From Straminergon stramineum (Eukaryota; Streptophyta; Bryopsida; Hypnales; Calliergonaceae), in the NCBI GenBank assembly GCA_963920665.1, contig OY987271.1, positions 7,195,350-7,259,349 on the forward strand: a stretch of 64,000 nucleotides of DNA. Direction: 5' to 3'. Positions within the stretch are counted from its first letter, which is position 1, and every line of letters starts with the position of its first letter. Shown here one piece after another: positions 47,812 to 61,273 of the stretch. The position numbers and the translations under genes were made by a program. The notes under the pieces are model-generated. The model ran no database searches, had not been told where the DNA came from, and was given only the letters and a program-made list of their open reading frames with translations.

Positions 47812-50234
47812 CCACCTTTAAGGGGCTGTGAGTCCCGGATGGCAAGGAACGGTAGGGAACTCTGGCCGGAAAAAAAAATTCGAAAAAAAATAAATCTTTT
47901 AAAATTTTTTTTCCCCCAGCCAACGAACTGCAGAGCCTCATTCATGCAGGACAGTTCAATTAAAGAATTAAAAAATATTAAAAAAATAATTAAAACATTA
48001 ATCTTTAAATAAATTCGAAATTATAAAATTGTAAGATCTTATGTGGCATTAGTGCGACCATGTTAGATTGCTATTATTATTATTTAATTATTTTTAATAA
48101 TAAAATATACATTTTTAAATATTTTTTAAATATTTTTTATTGTGGTAGTATTCATCATTGATGATGAATAGTGACCACTATTACTCAAAGGGGTTGTGCA
48201 TTACTTTGAGGGGAACTTCTCAAAGGGAAGCAACCCCTTTGAGGGCTGAAATTTTTTCTAATGAATGTCATTTTAACTATCTACCAAATCTTTTTTTGAA
48301 GGCTCAGTGAAGAGTAATTGCTTCATTCGCACTTTCAAGAATTTAGGGTGGAGATGTCCTTTATACATTGAAATCCATTGGCCATTAGGAATCCTCAAAG
48401 GGTATAGGATAATTTGAAGATGAGAGTTTGACCTCTCATTGTCAAAATGCAAGATTTATGTATGAAGTGTAATTTCAGATCTCATTTAGGCATAGTAGAA
48501 TAATTCTTTTCAAAAGACTTTAAATTGAGAAAAGTTGTTAAATCAAGATGAATTTCATCTTGAAATATCCGCTTACATTTTTGAGCTTCCAATCAAAAGT
48601 TATGGACAAAATCTAGAGAGGATGTTTGAAAATGTCAAAAAGAAAAGTCCCTTTTACCCCCTTTCTAAAATTTGTCCATAAATTTTGATTGGAGGCTCAA
48701 AATCTCAAAAAGATTTTTGGAGATTGATGTTAGCTTGATTTTCCACATTAACTTAGTTCAAAGAATTTTGAGAAAAGTTACTCTACTATGCCTAAATGGT
48801 TTGAAATTCTACTTCAAACATAATTCCTACTTTTGACTTAACTATGAACTTTTGAGCTCTTACTAATTTTGTTTCACATATCCCATATATTGTACGTGTA
48901 GGTTAATTTAGTAAATAATGAGGGAAAATTTGGAAGATTTTTGAAATTTGAAAAAAATTCATTGTTGCTAATTCAAAATATCCAAAAATGATTCTTGAAA
49001 AAATCAGAAAAAGGAACACATCTACCCATGAATAGAAAGAATCAATCTAAAATTAGTAGTGTTGAAAAATTTAGGAAGAGCATAGTGTCAAGCCAAGAAT
49101 CTAAATTGAGTTCCCAAATTGTTTGAATTCTAAAATTAAACTATTTCAGTACCTATGTGTTGAATTAGACTTGAATGTATAGTAGGTTGTTCTACTTCCT
49201 ACCACCCCATGTGTATATAAAGAGTGTGTCTTTTCATTTTCAAATAGAAAAAATGAATAACCTATTAAGCAAAGTTCAAGAACTTGGATGATGAAATCAA
49301 TGCTATCAATAGATGGACACCTTTGAAGTACAAAATGTCTCAACTTTCACTAGTAACTTCAAAACTCCTCATCTCTACTGAATGGTTGCTTTTGAAAAGT
49401 TGTAATGGTTTTGAGTCATGAAAGTGTTCACTTAAGACCATTTTTTCAGTACTGAAGAATGGAAAATGTTGTAATGAAGTGTGAGTAAGGTAGAAGGCTC
49501 AAAAATGGCACATCTAAGGAGAAAAACAGATGTGTGGAAGAAACTGGTTGTCCAATGATTCCCAATTTTTTTTGGTAGATAGAAAAATGGAAAAGAAACA
49601 AACTGCACTTTAAATTGTAATTTTCTAATTAGAATGAATTAGATATGATTATCCAAAGTGAAAAGTCTGTTGGTTGTTAATAATGTTCCTAGACTTAGTA
49701 GTAATGAATTATCATGTGCCTTTGAAAAGAGCAGATCGGTCCAGAAATAGATGAAGTGGGTGCTCACTATGTTCAAGAAAGTTCCATAATGTGGGAATAG
49801 AGTGTCCTTAAATCGAGCAAGAGAAATTTGTACCCTAAAATTTATATTTATCATTTCTTTCTTATTGTCATCTTGAATTTTGTGTTCACAATTAAATGAT
49901 GCATTCATGATTAGTGAATTTCATATATTAGTAGTCCAAAAGCACTACTCACTGCCCTAAAATCACACACTTGCAATCACATTTTCCTACCTCAAAAGAT
50001 GGTGTCCATTTCAACAACCACATGCTTTGTATATGAGCCGCTCCTATGGTTGCTTTAAAATGCCCGCTCCATTTAGGGACCTCCTCCTATAATATGGTGA
50101 CCCTAGATTGATCATGGTTGAACATGTTCCCATAATTGATGAGGTGGACTATAGGAATTTAGAAGTACTACAACCCTGTAAGATCTCTATTTCTATAACA
50201 ACTAGGTATGTTACTTCTTATTTCTATATTCATT
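47812..50234. other. AT-rich interval with a short hairpin, no gene
   Basis: TCAAAGGGGTTG at 48185-48196 pairs with CAACCCCTTTGA at 48231-48242 around a 34-nt loop that repeats CTTTGAGGGG and CTCAAAGGG. No exon was recognised. Confidence 0.45.
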
Positions 50235-50360
50235 ATGGTATGTTCGCACTTGGTGTTAAAGAGTGTTGGTACTGAAGGTCTTAGGGACGAACTTAGACCT
50301 ATTTTTAGACTAGGTTCATGTTGCAAACAACACCCCTAACACCAAGTGCAAACATACCAT
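50235..50360. mobile_element. Miniature inverted-repeat element, 126 bp
   Basis: ATGGTATGTTCGCACTTGG plus GTGTTA (24 bp from 50235) is the inverse of the sequence ending at 50360, with a single mismatch (C/T). The inside is too short to code. The ends resemble those of PIF/Harbinger-type miniature elements, but a 3-bp target duplication is not clear. Confidence 0.65.
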
Positions 50361-51190
50361 TAGCCATTTAGGCTTTGGCATTGGACCTAGCATTCACACA
50401 CTCTACAAATTCATGTCCACCTCAAAACAGGTTGGAGATCTTTCTCTCTTATAAATTCTTATATCAAGTTGCTATTTTATTTCACAAGGCTCTTTCGTGT
50501 CTGGACATTCAGTAATTTCGAGCTTGCTTGGGGTCTTGCACTGCCGATTCCTGGCTGGCAAGTGTTTCCAAGGCTAGCAAATTGGTTGTTACGAGTCTCA
50601 GTCTTGAATTATCATGAATAGTTTCCGCAGAGATCCCACAAATACGATCAAAAGCGGCATTTATTTGGAAAGTTTCTCCCTGGACTCATCAGGCACTCAT
50701 CTCCGCAGCTTCTGTGCTGCTGCGTGGGTTTCTCAGCAACTGAATTCTAGCTTAGCAGGATGAGGTTGAAGAAGAATTGAAGGTGGTGGATCCCATTTTG
50801 CATTTACACATACGTACAGTACAATAGGAGTGTAAGCTTTTTGAGATCTATATAGTAAGCTTCTATTAGAGAGGTCTAAAGGTAAAAGAGCTGAATCTAG
50901 TGAGATCAATGTTTTGTTTTTTCTTCGTGTGCATTACTTATGCAATTTTCAAAGTGGAAGGTTGTACACAGCAAGAGGGGTGCGTGGTCGTTTTCCTCTC
51001 TAACCACGTACAGACACAAAGATGAGGCTTTTTCTTGTACAGTGGAGGCACCCATTACCAACGACCGCCCCATCATCAATCAATATGGTGTCTGAAATTC
51101 AGGAGAGGGTGGGACTCATTTCCGTGATTCTCTGCACATAGGAAAATTGGTCTTCGAATTGATCGATTCACCGGAATTGTTTGGTTTTCT
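50361..51190. other. Non-coding or 5'-flanking DNA, nothing assigned
   Basis: Base composition is more balanced than in the AT-rich neighbours, which could mean a promoter or 5' untranslated region of the fragments that follow. No start codon context could be fixed. Confidence 0.35.
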
Positions 51191-54140
51191 AGGTGCCGTT
51201 GTCCTTTGGACCAAACCGTAGAGTTTACATTCGAAAACTAATCTTCAAGGCTGTTCCTATATTAATAATCAATATGCTCATCAGATGTATGAGGAAGCTT
51301 TATGTCAATGTAGTGGATACTCTTCGTCGTTTCAAATCTGATATTCACACAGCTCAAGGATTCTTTCCTTCAACCCAGGATGTGGGACTTTCTAAGTAGA
51401 TTCTCTGGTATGCCTGGATCAACAAGGGGTTGCAAACATGAAAGAATGTGCAGTGGTAAAATTTGTTGGAGCTGCATTGGGGTGTGATAAATCTGCTCCA
51501 ACAGCTGCTTCCAGCATCGGCATGTTATAGCGGGGACTTCAATTTCCTTCAAGAACGAGTATTATCTCTAGTGTTTGTGTCAAGGTGGAATAAGCTTCCT
51601 CAATAGAGCTCTATCGAATAATCTATACCAGGTATCGTCTTTTCTCACTTAACCACGCAAACATGTAACTGTAAAGCTTTTTATCTCTCATCACCTGCAG
51701 TTTAAGCTTTCCATATTCTGCCAGGAAGTCTGAAGCAGTCATTCCTCAGATTGATTTCTTCTTTGCTAGAGTTCGGCTATTTCAGTATTTTGACGTGTTC
51801 TGCACACTACTTCACAGACTACTCAGTGACTCACTTTTAAGGTTAATTGTGTGCACTGATATTTATCAATCACAGCTGGGTTGTAATAGCGGTCGACACT
51901 TGGATATAGCCCTGGTGGTGGATGTACTAGTGGTGGACACTTGGGTACAAGCCCAGGGCACATTTGAACACTATCTGTCATTCTTGTTGACGAAGAAGGT
52001 TGCAAATCGCATGATTTTTCACTCTACTCTAATCATCCAAAACAGCATAGTCGTTGCACAACCAGGATTCGAATTATGTGGTCAATTACATCAGTGTCTC
52101 TTGAATTTCCTTTTGGCAAGTCAATTGAGTTGATGCGGAAGGCCGGTTGATCAGTATTGAGATATCTACAGGTCATGTGGCTATTCATGCATTTAGACTT
52201 CTTTTTGAACACTTGCAACGAACTGGTTGACAACTAAAACTTAGAGTTCTCATTTTCGTTGCAGTTGTAATCACGAAGTTCGTAACTCAATGATACAGGA
52301 AATACTTGGAAATTGATATGATGCCATTCGTTTCCAACTCATAAATAAATGCAGGATCTTTGCAAGTTAGTCAAGATGGTGGTGACCGATCTAGCGCAAG
52401 CAACGACCCTCATCGCCTTCGGGGAAGTGAAGTTCAAAGGCAAACCGGCTCCACATATGCCTCCCGAGTCCTTGTCCTGCTTTGACCAGACATTACCTGT
52501 TCCTGTCAATGTAAAGCAATGCTGCCATGGAATTACTGTGTCGTAGTCTAGAGATACTTGTTGTTTGGAACCTTTGAACATCAGAAGCCTGGTAGTTTAT
52601 CTACATGAAAATGACCAGGTTTTTCTCTCCTCTCTCCATCTTCATTCTATATTGGAATACAGAGGTACACTGTTCATTCTACCTAAGAATGTTTTATTTT
52701 GTAGGAAACCCGACAGCCTGGTAAACATGAATGTAGCTATCTTAAGCCCAGTTCTTTACCTTATCGGTCGCCTCCTTGCATTTGCAGGTTCTTATGCCGT
52801 TTTTATTCCCAGTACACAATGTTAATAAGTACTGACAACATTGATTTGCTTATCCTTAATTGTCTTTTGAGCCGTTGAAGAATATAGGAGAGGCATCTTA
52901 TTTAACTTATACTTGTTCTCAATGATTCAATCAGTTTCCTTCGGCTACAAATTTAAATTTATTTGCATGTGCTTCTATTGCGTGGATATAAAGTAGAGAG
53001 GAAATATCCAGAAAGTTGCACGGGAGGAGATGGTGAAACGATTGTGAAAGGAATTTGTCCTCCTTGATCAAATATGAAAGAAGCAGGGCCTCCAGAAGGT
53101 GGATGTTTTAGAGAACGAGACAATCCTGCTAACACACTAGTGAGCTCGGATACATACTATACTTTTGGTTATACAGTCTATCTCTTTTGAAGATTAGCTG
53201 AAGCAAACTGCTACATTTCTACGTAATACCAGCTTTTTTGGAATGTAATTCTTCTAATGTACATGTAATTTTTTGAATTGTACACTTCATCCATGTTTGC
53301 AGTTTTACCTTTCGTCAGTTTCGGAAATGATACGAGAGAGGCGATTTGGCGTTGGCCGTTGATCACACCCAAATCAAACTGTGCCTGAACTGGAAGGTGG
53401 ATTTGGCCAAAGTGGACTACCATTACTTCTGGCTACTCGTTTTTGAAGGCATTCGTGAGAAGGAAGATCCTTGCCGGTTCATCGCTATCAAGGGCATTGA
53501 GAATCTTTTCAACGTGATTACCCTTACCATATTCTTGTAGTCAGAAGAACAAACCTGAAGAATATAATGAAGCTGACAAATGTTAATTTCTTGGTGTTGT
53601 CGGCTGGGAATGGAAAACTGTTGCCGGTCAGTCCTGTTGATAGTTCCAATTAAAAATTCCCCGAATACTCGTGATAAGACTATCATTCGCTGGTTCTGGT
53701 GCTGGTATAGCTTCAGGTTAGTAAGTTCACTTAACAAATCCTTTGGATTTCTTAATTTAAATACCTTGGCCATCAAACCTTCAACTGAATTTTCAGCAGA
53801 TCTGTGTGTTATGCAATAGATTCATGTTTTGTGTTTGCACATCCAGCCCCTTTCATTCCTCTCATATTTGAAAGGTTTTTACGCAGCCAATATGTTTTCT
53901 GTGAAATGTTGAGTGAGGTATTTGGTTGTCTTGATATATGGATCTTACAGGACTTGTGTTGTAGGTTTCAGGGCACTTGTTGGTGGAATCTTTTTTGCGA
54001 TTGGAACTGGGCTGAGACCTGAACAAAGTGAAAACTCTCCTCTTACGACTGCAATGATTATCTTGGTGGCAGTGATCTCGTCTACTGTATCTCAAAATTC
54101 TACTTGGCGAGAGACCTGCATTTCCCGTTCCACCGTATGA
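51191..54140 (+). pseudogene. Unassigned coding-like fragments, possible multi-exon gene or gene relic
   Basis: Open segments on the plus strand follow acceptor-like sites: about 51193-51399 (KLIFKAVPILIINMLIRCMR), 52355-52546 (DLAQATTLIAFGEVKFKGKP), about 52704-52825 (VAILSPVLYLIGRLLAFAGS), 53340-53540 (KVDLAKVDYHYFWLLVFEGI) and about 53950-54140 (ALVGGIFFAIGTGLRPEQSE). Several are hydrophobic and would suit a membrane protein. I do not recognise the family and could not join the segments in one frame, so a decayed gene is as likely as an intact one. 'Pseudogene' is the cautious label. Confidence 0.3.
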
Positions 54141-54846
54141 CTTATAATCTGATGCTGGTACAATCCTTCATAAAGATTTTTCCTCGATCACACTTATCTT
54201 TTTGATGGAGTTAGGCGAAGACGAGATACCATACGCGAAGGTCAGATTCGGCAGAAATTAAGTCAATTTGGTTAAAAAGTGTCGCATATCATCTTGTGAA
54301 TGGTGTGAGGTGACATGGACCCCTAAGAATTTGACGTCGAAACTCAATTTTGGCACTGAGTGCCAAATCAGATCTTCACAGACAGTACATTATCAAGTTG
54401 TTATCCTATCTAAGGGTTGGATTTGGTGTTACTAGAGTATATGTTTTTCTAAAATTACAAATGTGCAAGTATGTCAAGTGGTCAAATTGCATTGACTTTA
54501 GTTCAAAACTGGCTTTGCCAAAATGAGGTCACAAATTTGAAGAACACAAAAATTTCAAAAAACCATCATGTGGAGAGAACCTCATTTCAAATCCATTCCA
54601 AAAAAATTTACTCAAAAAATGATAATCTTTTGCTTGTAATCAAATTATAAAGAAATTTTGGAATTTCTCTTTCAAAATTTATAAAAAAAAGATTGATGGT
54701 AGCATTGGTGAATCTAACTGTACAGATGGAATCTACAAATCAAAATCTACAACTTTTCTTTGTATGTCAATTCCAAAATATGCTTCCAAATAGCACTTTA
54801 TAATGATTTTTCTCAAATCGTCAATTGTGGAGATGAATCTGGATGT
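54141..54846. other. 3' flank of the lipase gene
   Basis: AT-rich, no exon. Should contain the 3' untranslated region of the lipase gene encoded on the minus strand. Confidence 0.4.
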
Positions 54847-56213
54847 TCAGGTGTTCACTGCATTAGCAGATTCCATGTAGGAACCTCCCGGATGGTGGAG
54901 GAAGCCCAAGTTGAGTAAGGTGGGGCGGTGACCTCCCAGGCGAGCTGAAATCTGTCCGAACTCATCCTCCAACAGGTATATGGGCCGCCCGACGTGCTTG
55001 TATGGAGAGCCGAAATTGGGGTAGCTCAAGAGGTTGGGGACGCACGGAACCACATCTCGCTTGTTCACCACGCGGTAGTTCAGCCCATCTACCACTCGGC
55101 TGCTAAAATCCAGCGCAAACGTATCATTTCCAACGCGAGGCGACCCAATGGTGATGCACCCGATGGTGGCCTCCGGAAAGGCCACCTCTCTGCACCATTT
55201 TGCACACAGCGTTGCCAGCGCCCCTCCCAAGCTGTGGCCCACACATACCACACTCTTTACGTCCTTTGCCTGCATGCCCAACCCTTGCAACACTAGCCGC
55301 AGATTCTGTGTCGGAATGTCGTTGTCGGTCACATCCTTGAGCCCCAGCTGGAAGCCCCGGTGTGCCCGGATGAGGCCGGACGACGAGTACACCGGCTGCT
55401 CGCTCCCATCGTAAAGCTTCACAGGCTCTTGCCCTTGCGCCAGATCGGTCAGCACATCCGCAAAGCCTGTGCTCCACTCTGTGGGCTCCGTTCCCCTGAA
55501 GGCCAGCACCACGCTCTCATCGTGCAAGATGCTCACATGCGCCTCCGTATCCGTCTTCCCTACAACTCCGAAGAGATATGTTGGATTGATCACGTTCTGG
55601 ATGACTTGGCTCCTCTTCACAAAACCTCCATACTCATCTGCCATGCTTTCTACCATGCTTGAGCTCTTATAGGCTGCCACTGCCATGGCGATGTAGGGTA
55701 GAGCTTCAAGAAGTTCCTCGCTCCCATCCGTGGCTTCATCCTCAAACTCTTCTTCGGAATCGTATGCTCTTGTGTCATCGGGGGAGAGAGATGGGCAATC
55801 CTGGGCATATGAATCCTCGTCTATGAACGTCTCCTCTGCAGCGCCGATGTCCGAGCCTTCTGCACATCCTGCGATCACACGGGTTACCACCATTCACAGT
55901 ACGGGATAGATATATTTTGCCATGTAGATAATTAGTAGAGAAAAAAGAGTATATATGTACCTGGGGCCGTAGCTGCAGCTTCCGCACCGCCATCGCTAGC
56001 GGGCTTACCAGATTCTAGGAGGCCATCACCCAGCGCCTCTACACCGTCCTCCAAAACGCTATCTAAGAGAATGCTGCCAACATCCATGGTGGCAATAGAC
56101 ACTGCCCATTTGGAGATGTTGCCAAGGCGTGAGGCCGTGCTGTCGCTGAATCCGACCGTTCGCGCCGTCAACCTCACTATGCGCTTAGCTACGAATCCAG
56201 CTCCGATCACCAT
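54847..56213 (-). CDS. Class-3 (fungal-type) lipase domain protein
   Basis: Exon 56213-55961 (84 codons plus one base) joins exon 55868-54847 in phase 1 to give 424 residues. The alpha/beta-hydrolase core shows the class-3 lipase pattern: VVLAFRGTEPTEWSTGFADV (oxyanion region), VCVGHSLGGALATLCAKW with nucleophile Ser297, GSPRVGNDTFA, NKRDVVPCVP with Asp356, and SPYKHVG with His376, a complete catalytic triad. It is expected to hydrolyse acyl esters of glycerolipids. The N-terminal 84 residues are hydrophobic-amphipathic (MVIGAGFVAKRIVRLTARTV) and could be an organellar or membrane-association segment. An acidic Ser/Glu-rich stretch (DSEEEFEDEATDGSEELLE) lies before the core. The start is the first ATG after a TATA-like box and no other ATG fits better. 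The exact plant subfamily was not identified. Confidence 0.92.
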
Positions 56214-56333
56214 AATTGTTTGATGGAGAGAGAAAGATAAAGAAAGATAGCCGCAGTCTGCCCCCTCACACCCACGCTTGAGCTGTTGTCGGCACTCACA
56301 CACCCTGTGCACTGCTCTGTGAGATGTTCCTTG

Positions 56334-56340
56334 CTATATA
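56334..56340 (-). promoter_or_regulatory. TATA box of the lipase gene
   Basis: The minus strand reads TATATAG about 120 bases before the ATG at 56213, a plausible distance for a short 5' untranslated region. A (GA)n microsatellite at 56392-56409 lies just upstream, as in many plant promoters. Confidence 0.55.
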
Positions 56341-56409
56341 CCTGTGCCCGGCCTCGAATTAACTCATAGTCAACGGCTGTTCTACGCGGGCAGAGAGAGA
56401 GAGAGAGAT

Positions 56410-58690
56410 GACCCCCTCGCTCGTCCCCCCAAGTCAATCCAGGGGTGCATGTAAAAAAAAAATCCCCTATTTAGTGCTTCATTAATTTATCTTCTGTCCC
56501 TCTCCCAGCTCTTTTGGGACCTCTGATTGGAAATATGAATTCAAAACTTGCAAATTTTATCATGTGTTGCCAATAAAAAATTTAAAGGTTTTTCCTTGGG
56601 GACGAGCAAGGGGGTCAATCCACCCCGGCCATGAGACCCTATATAGATATAGTACATTTCGTATTTGACCACATATAGGTGGCACCTGGAGGATGGCCCT
56701 TTTGATGGACTTGTGTCCAAAAATGGACAACATAGACCAAATCCTTATAGTCCTCCATCCAAAATTCTTACTACATCTCGGAGAAGATTCCTCCAAAGTA
56801 TGTAGCGTACATTCTAATGTAAGTGGAAAATTCCTATGGAAAATTTACACTAAGTTGGGTTACATTGTATGATCATCTTTGTATTTGGTATTGCTTTGAT
56901 GACATGAATGTGCTTCATTTTGAATTCCACCACAAGTAGGTGACATGCATTCTAATGTAGGTGGTAGATTATAGGTGCCTTTACACTGGATCATGTCATG
57001 TTGTATAACAACCTTGGTATTTCATATTGCCCAGCAACACAAATTTCATGGAGATTGGATTTTGCCACATATAGGTTAGTTTGTTGCCTCTATTGTTGCA
57101 TCATTTAGAAGAAGACATGTGTAAAATTTTGTCGTAAATGAAAAGATTGCATCATATAGGTTTTAGAAGATTGCATTTAGTTCTTAAAAATTCTAAAAGA
57201 TTCTAGAATCTTAAAGTACTTCCAAAAAAACTTTTGCTATATAATTGAAAGGTACTTGAGAAGCTTCCTAACTAAGAATATATATAATTTGAGGCTAAAA
57301 GACTCTTCAATTTCAATAGCACATCTTTTGGAATTGTAGCTCACCTTTTTGATGTTGTCTTTGTATTCATTGGATTTAATCTAATTCTTACCAATTTTCC
57401 TTTCAAAACTTCTTCCATTGACTATTTAGATTTTTGTTTTATATTTCTATATTTTGTGACAATGAGAAGACAAGAATCATCAATCTATGACTTCTACATG
57501 GACCAATTTTTCTTTTTGCATTTAAGGAATTTTACAAAGCTTAAAATATTTTCCATCCAAAAAAAAAGTAAATGGCTTAGTGAATATTTTTAAAGAAATG
57601 ATTGTTGAAACATCTAAAAACCAAAAAATAAAAATACTATAAAATATTGAGCAAATTAGATAAAAAAGAAGAAGAAGAGACACTTGAATAAACTTAAGGT
57701 ATTGAAATATCCAACCACATGGTTCTTGTTATAGTGAAGCACTTTAATTTTTCTAAATTATGGTATTTAGGGTCCTCGTTGCATATTGAGATTGTATTCT
57801 CTAGTATGTGTGTTCTAATTGGTAAAGCATTGACTACTTTTTTGATAGCATCTAGTTTGAACAAAAATTGACTTCTTCACCTCCTACCATTTTAACCAAA
57901 GAAAAAATGTTTTTCCAATGGACAATATCAATTCAAGAAAAATTAGGAAGAGCTTGATTAAAGTCAATGAATACAAAAACAATACTACTAATAGTGATGA
58001 ATCATAACTTGAAGAGATATATTTTCATAATTAAAAAATCCTTCAATCTCAATTTTTATAGGTAAATGTTGTTAAGAAGCTCTTTCAATAACTTTCAACC
58101 AAAAAAAACTTTTATTATTTAAAGAGCTTCTTGGAGTGACTTTTAACTACTTTGGAAGCTTTTTGAATTCCTTATTTTATTTCATCCATTAAAGATTAAA
58201 GAAGCTCTTACAAACCTTTATTAGCTTTGAAAATATTCTAAAAGGTTCTAGAGAATATATTAATGATATCAAATAAATCAATTTATAATATCAAGGTGTA
58301 TTCCATCAAAATGGAATCAAACTTATAACATTGAAGTATATTGCATCAAAATCAATGTAATCGAATTCATCAAACTTGGACCTTGAGATGGATATTACTT
58401 CTTTCATCATTTAGTGAAAACGGTAAACAAGACTTAGAACCATAAGGTATTTTTATATAGTTTGATTGTTGATATGAAGAATTATGAGATACTATGAAAC
58501 ATCCACAAGGTTTTAAATATTAGAAACAAAATAACAAAATGTATTGATAAAATAATGAAATAATTTTTATTTTGTAACTTATTTTGATAGAGCTGAAATA
58601 TATTTCATTTATCCTTCACTTATATTATAAGATATAATCAAAACACAAAGGTCTAGAGCAATAAAAGCTAATAGTAAAGCTAAATCCTAA
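56410..58690. other. AT-rich DNA upstream of the lipase gene, no gene
   Basis: No exon, RNA gene or bounded repeat was recognised over 2.3 kb. Confidence 0.45.
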
Positions 58691-58765
58691 ATCTTAGAAA
58701 GATTTTAAGCTACTTGTTTCATTATTGTAGTTTAACCCTGTAGACTTGCAAAATTTTGATTTTTG

Positions 58766-60998
58766 GACAAATTGCTGAGAATAGTGTAAATAGGGGCAAT
58801 TTGATGAGTAATTCATGTAGTAGTGTGATAATGTAGACCAGTTGTCGGAATTAAAGCGGATTTTAAAAGTTGTAAGACTTAAGATTCTGACAGACAATTT
58901 GATTGGGCATCTGGGGTTTGAATGGTTGTTGTCAGTCTGGGAGTATAGCCGGGAGAAAGGGATCTCTCTCTCTCTCTCAGTCACTCTCTCGCTCTGACGT
59001 ACTTTTGAGCAATCTTGCTTTCTGTCAAGTTGTCCTAACAAGTATGTGTAATTTGCTTATATGAATATACTTATTATTTTTCAACAAGTTTCCTTGAGTG
59101 ATGGTTTATGTATTTGAATTTGAATTCAGTGATTGGTCCAGTTTGATGTGTAGTCAATTTGTCTTTGTGAGAATGTATGCCAGTGATTGAAATTTCTTGA
59201 TTGTGTAATTTGTGAGCAACTTGTCTGAATTTAGATTGTGTTTTCATAAGTTGTATGAAGCAGTTTGACATTGTGATTAGTGGTGATCACTGAATTTGCT
59301 TGAGTTAGAGAAATTAAACTTAGAAGTTGGAAAACATTATGTGATGTTCCTGATGATGGAAGTTGTACGTGGACAAATTGACAAGTGTCAAGATGGTGAG
59401 GGAATTAGAAATGGATTTAATTAATGCCCAGTTGAGTATTATGTGTTTGTCAATTTGTCCAATGTGTGATCAATCCGTGCCTTGCAGTTGAATAATTTAG
59501 AGGAATTGAAGGTTGTAAATTGAATTAATTAAGTTAAAATTGTTGTTGAAAGGATATGAATGCAATGGAATTATCAATTTGTCTAAAGTTGTGAATTTTT
59601 GAGAACTGAGTCAATGAATTGAGATTATAATCTAAGAGTTGTCTGAGATAAATATTGTGATGTATGTGAATGAAACATGTTGGTTGTTAAATTGTCCCAT
59701 TGCTGATGTATGTGGATAGAGGATTTTAAATAAGATGAGTTGGTGTATGTGTGTGCTTATGTTTGGACAATTTGACTAACCATAATTGCCTAAAATTGGA
59801 GAGAATAAATACCAATTACAAATTGTATACTAGTAGAGAGAAAATTGTGAGTTGAAGGACAAGTTGCCTATTACCTATTGCTGGATCTTGAGGAGACCAA
59901 ACAGATTGAGAATCAAGACAAATTGATTATGGAGTACTTAAGCCAAAGTTGGTAGTTGTAAAGTAAAACAGAGCAAAGATTTGGTTGCTGATTTTAGGCA
60001 AGTTGTCTATAAAATTATGTAAGTTGTAATTACTAAAAGGGAATGAGAATTTGACAAATTAATAAATTCCAAAATATTGTATGAATGAGATCAGATGTTC
60101 AAATTGAAATTTTCGACTTGACAGATGGTCTAATTAATATTGTGACGGATCTAATTTTCAAAGTGATATTAAAGAAGTGTATTAATTGAATATTACCAAT
60201 TGTTGTAGAATGGGGTATGGCTTGGGAGGTTGTAACCACAATTGACAATTTGTCTGAAATTTGGGTTAAAATATATATATATATACCTTGCATATCTCTG
60301 GATTATTTTCCTACCTATAGTTGTTTAAAATTATAAAGGAAATTAGTGCATTTATGATAAAAATCAATTCTATTGAATTAGAATTTCCATGATAAATAAA
60401 AATAGAACTAAAAAAAAGAAAAATGGACGTGACAAGATAAAATAAAATAAAATAAAATGAAATACAACGGGATGAATTATTATAGTAATACCAATGGCCT
60501 TCATGTCCATTTACATTAAATTATATTATTAGAGAGTGGACTTAGCAAGAGGGATTTGTAATTAAAAGCTAATAAATTTTTATGGAAAAATTATTAGAAT
60601 AAATTAATTTGATCTATAATTCATGTAATGTTGATAGTGGATGTGAAAATTATTGTAATAATTTTATACCTTGGGTATTTTATGTGGTTATGGAAATTAA
60701 CAAGTTGTTGTAGATAAAAGAGAAATAATACTCAAGGAGCAATTGGAGATGCATTACACACTCATTCCCATTGCATTTAGCTAGAGACAAATTGTCCTTG
60801 TAACTGAGACCGGTTTGATATTTATTTAACTAGGAATTAGGCTAGTTAAATAGTGACTATTGACAAATTGTTCCTAACATAAAAATCATTATAATTAAGG
60901 AAGGTTTACTTTTAAAATATTATTATTATTATCGTATGCATTGGATAAGTGTCTAGATCATGCATGACAAATTGACCATAACACCTGCCAAATTGTCC
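58766..60998. repeat. Cluster of the 9-bp word GACAAATTG in both orientations
   Basis: GACAAATTG or its complement CAATTTGTC occurs at 58766, 59155, 59372, 59451, 59575, 59917, 60246, 60786 (as the palindrome-like GACAAATTGTCC), 60862 and 60966. Close variants (GACAATTTG at 58893 and 59766, CAAATTGTCC at 60989, several ACAAGTTG forms) lie between. No tandem unit links them and no gene is present. A (CT)n run is at 58962-58992. Such two-orientation word clusters resemble subterminal transposase-binding repeats of CACTA and hAT elements. Confidence 0.7.
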
Positions 60999-61273
60999 AT
61001 ATAAATATCCCTAGAATACTAGATAGGACTGAGACCGCAATTCATGCGTCCATAGCATTATCTAATGGACTGGCTACCAAATTACACCTGGGATATAAGA
61101 GTGTTACCAAAAACCTTGATTTAGAAAAAAATCGTACTGTAAATATCATTTTAATCTTGAAAACAAGTGACTCTAGTCACAAGACGTTAGACTACTTGAC
61201 CATTCCCTTAGATTTGAACCCCTATACTATAGTCCTGGGTGTTTTGTGAAGAAACAAAAATCCAGACTACAAA

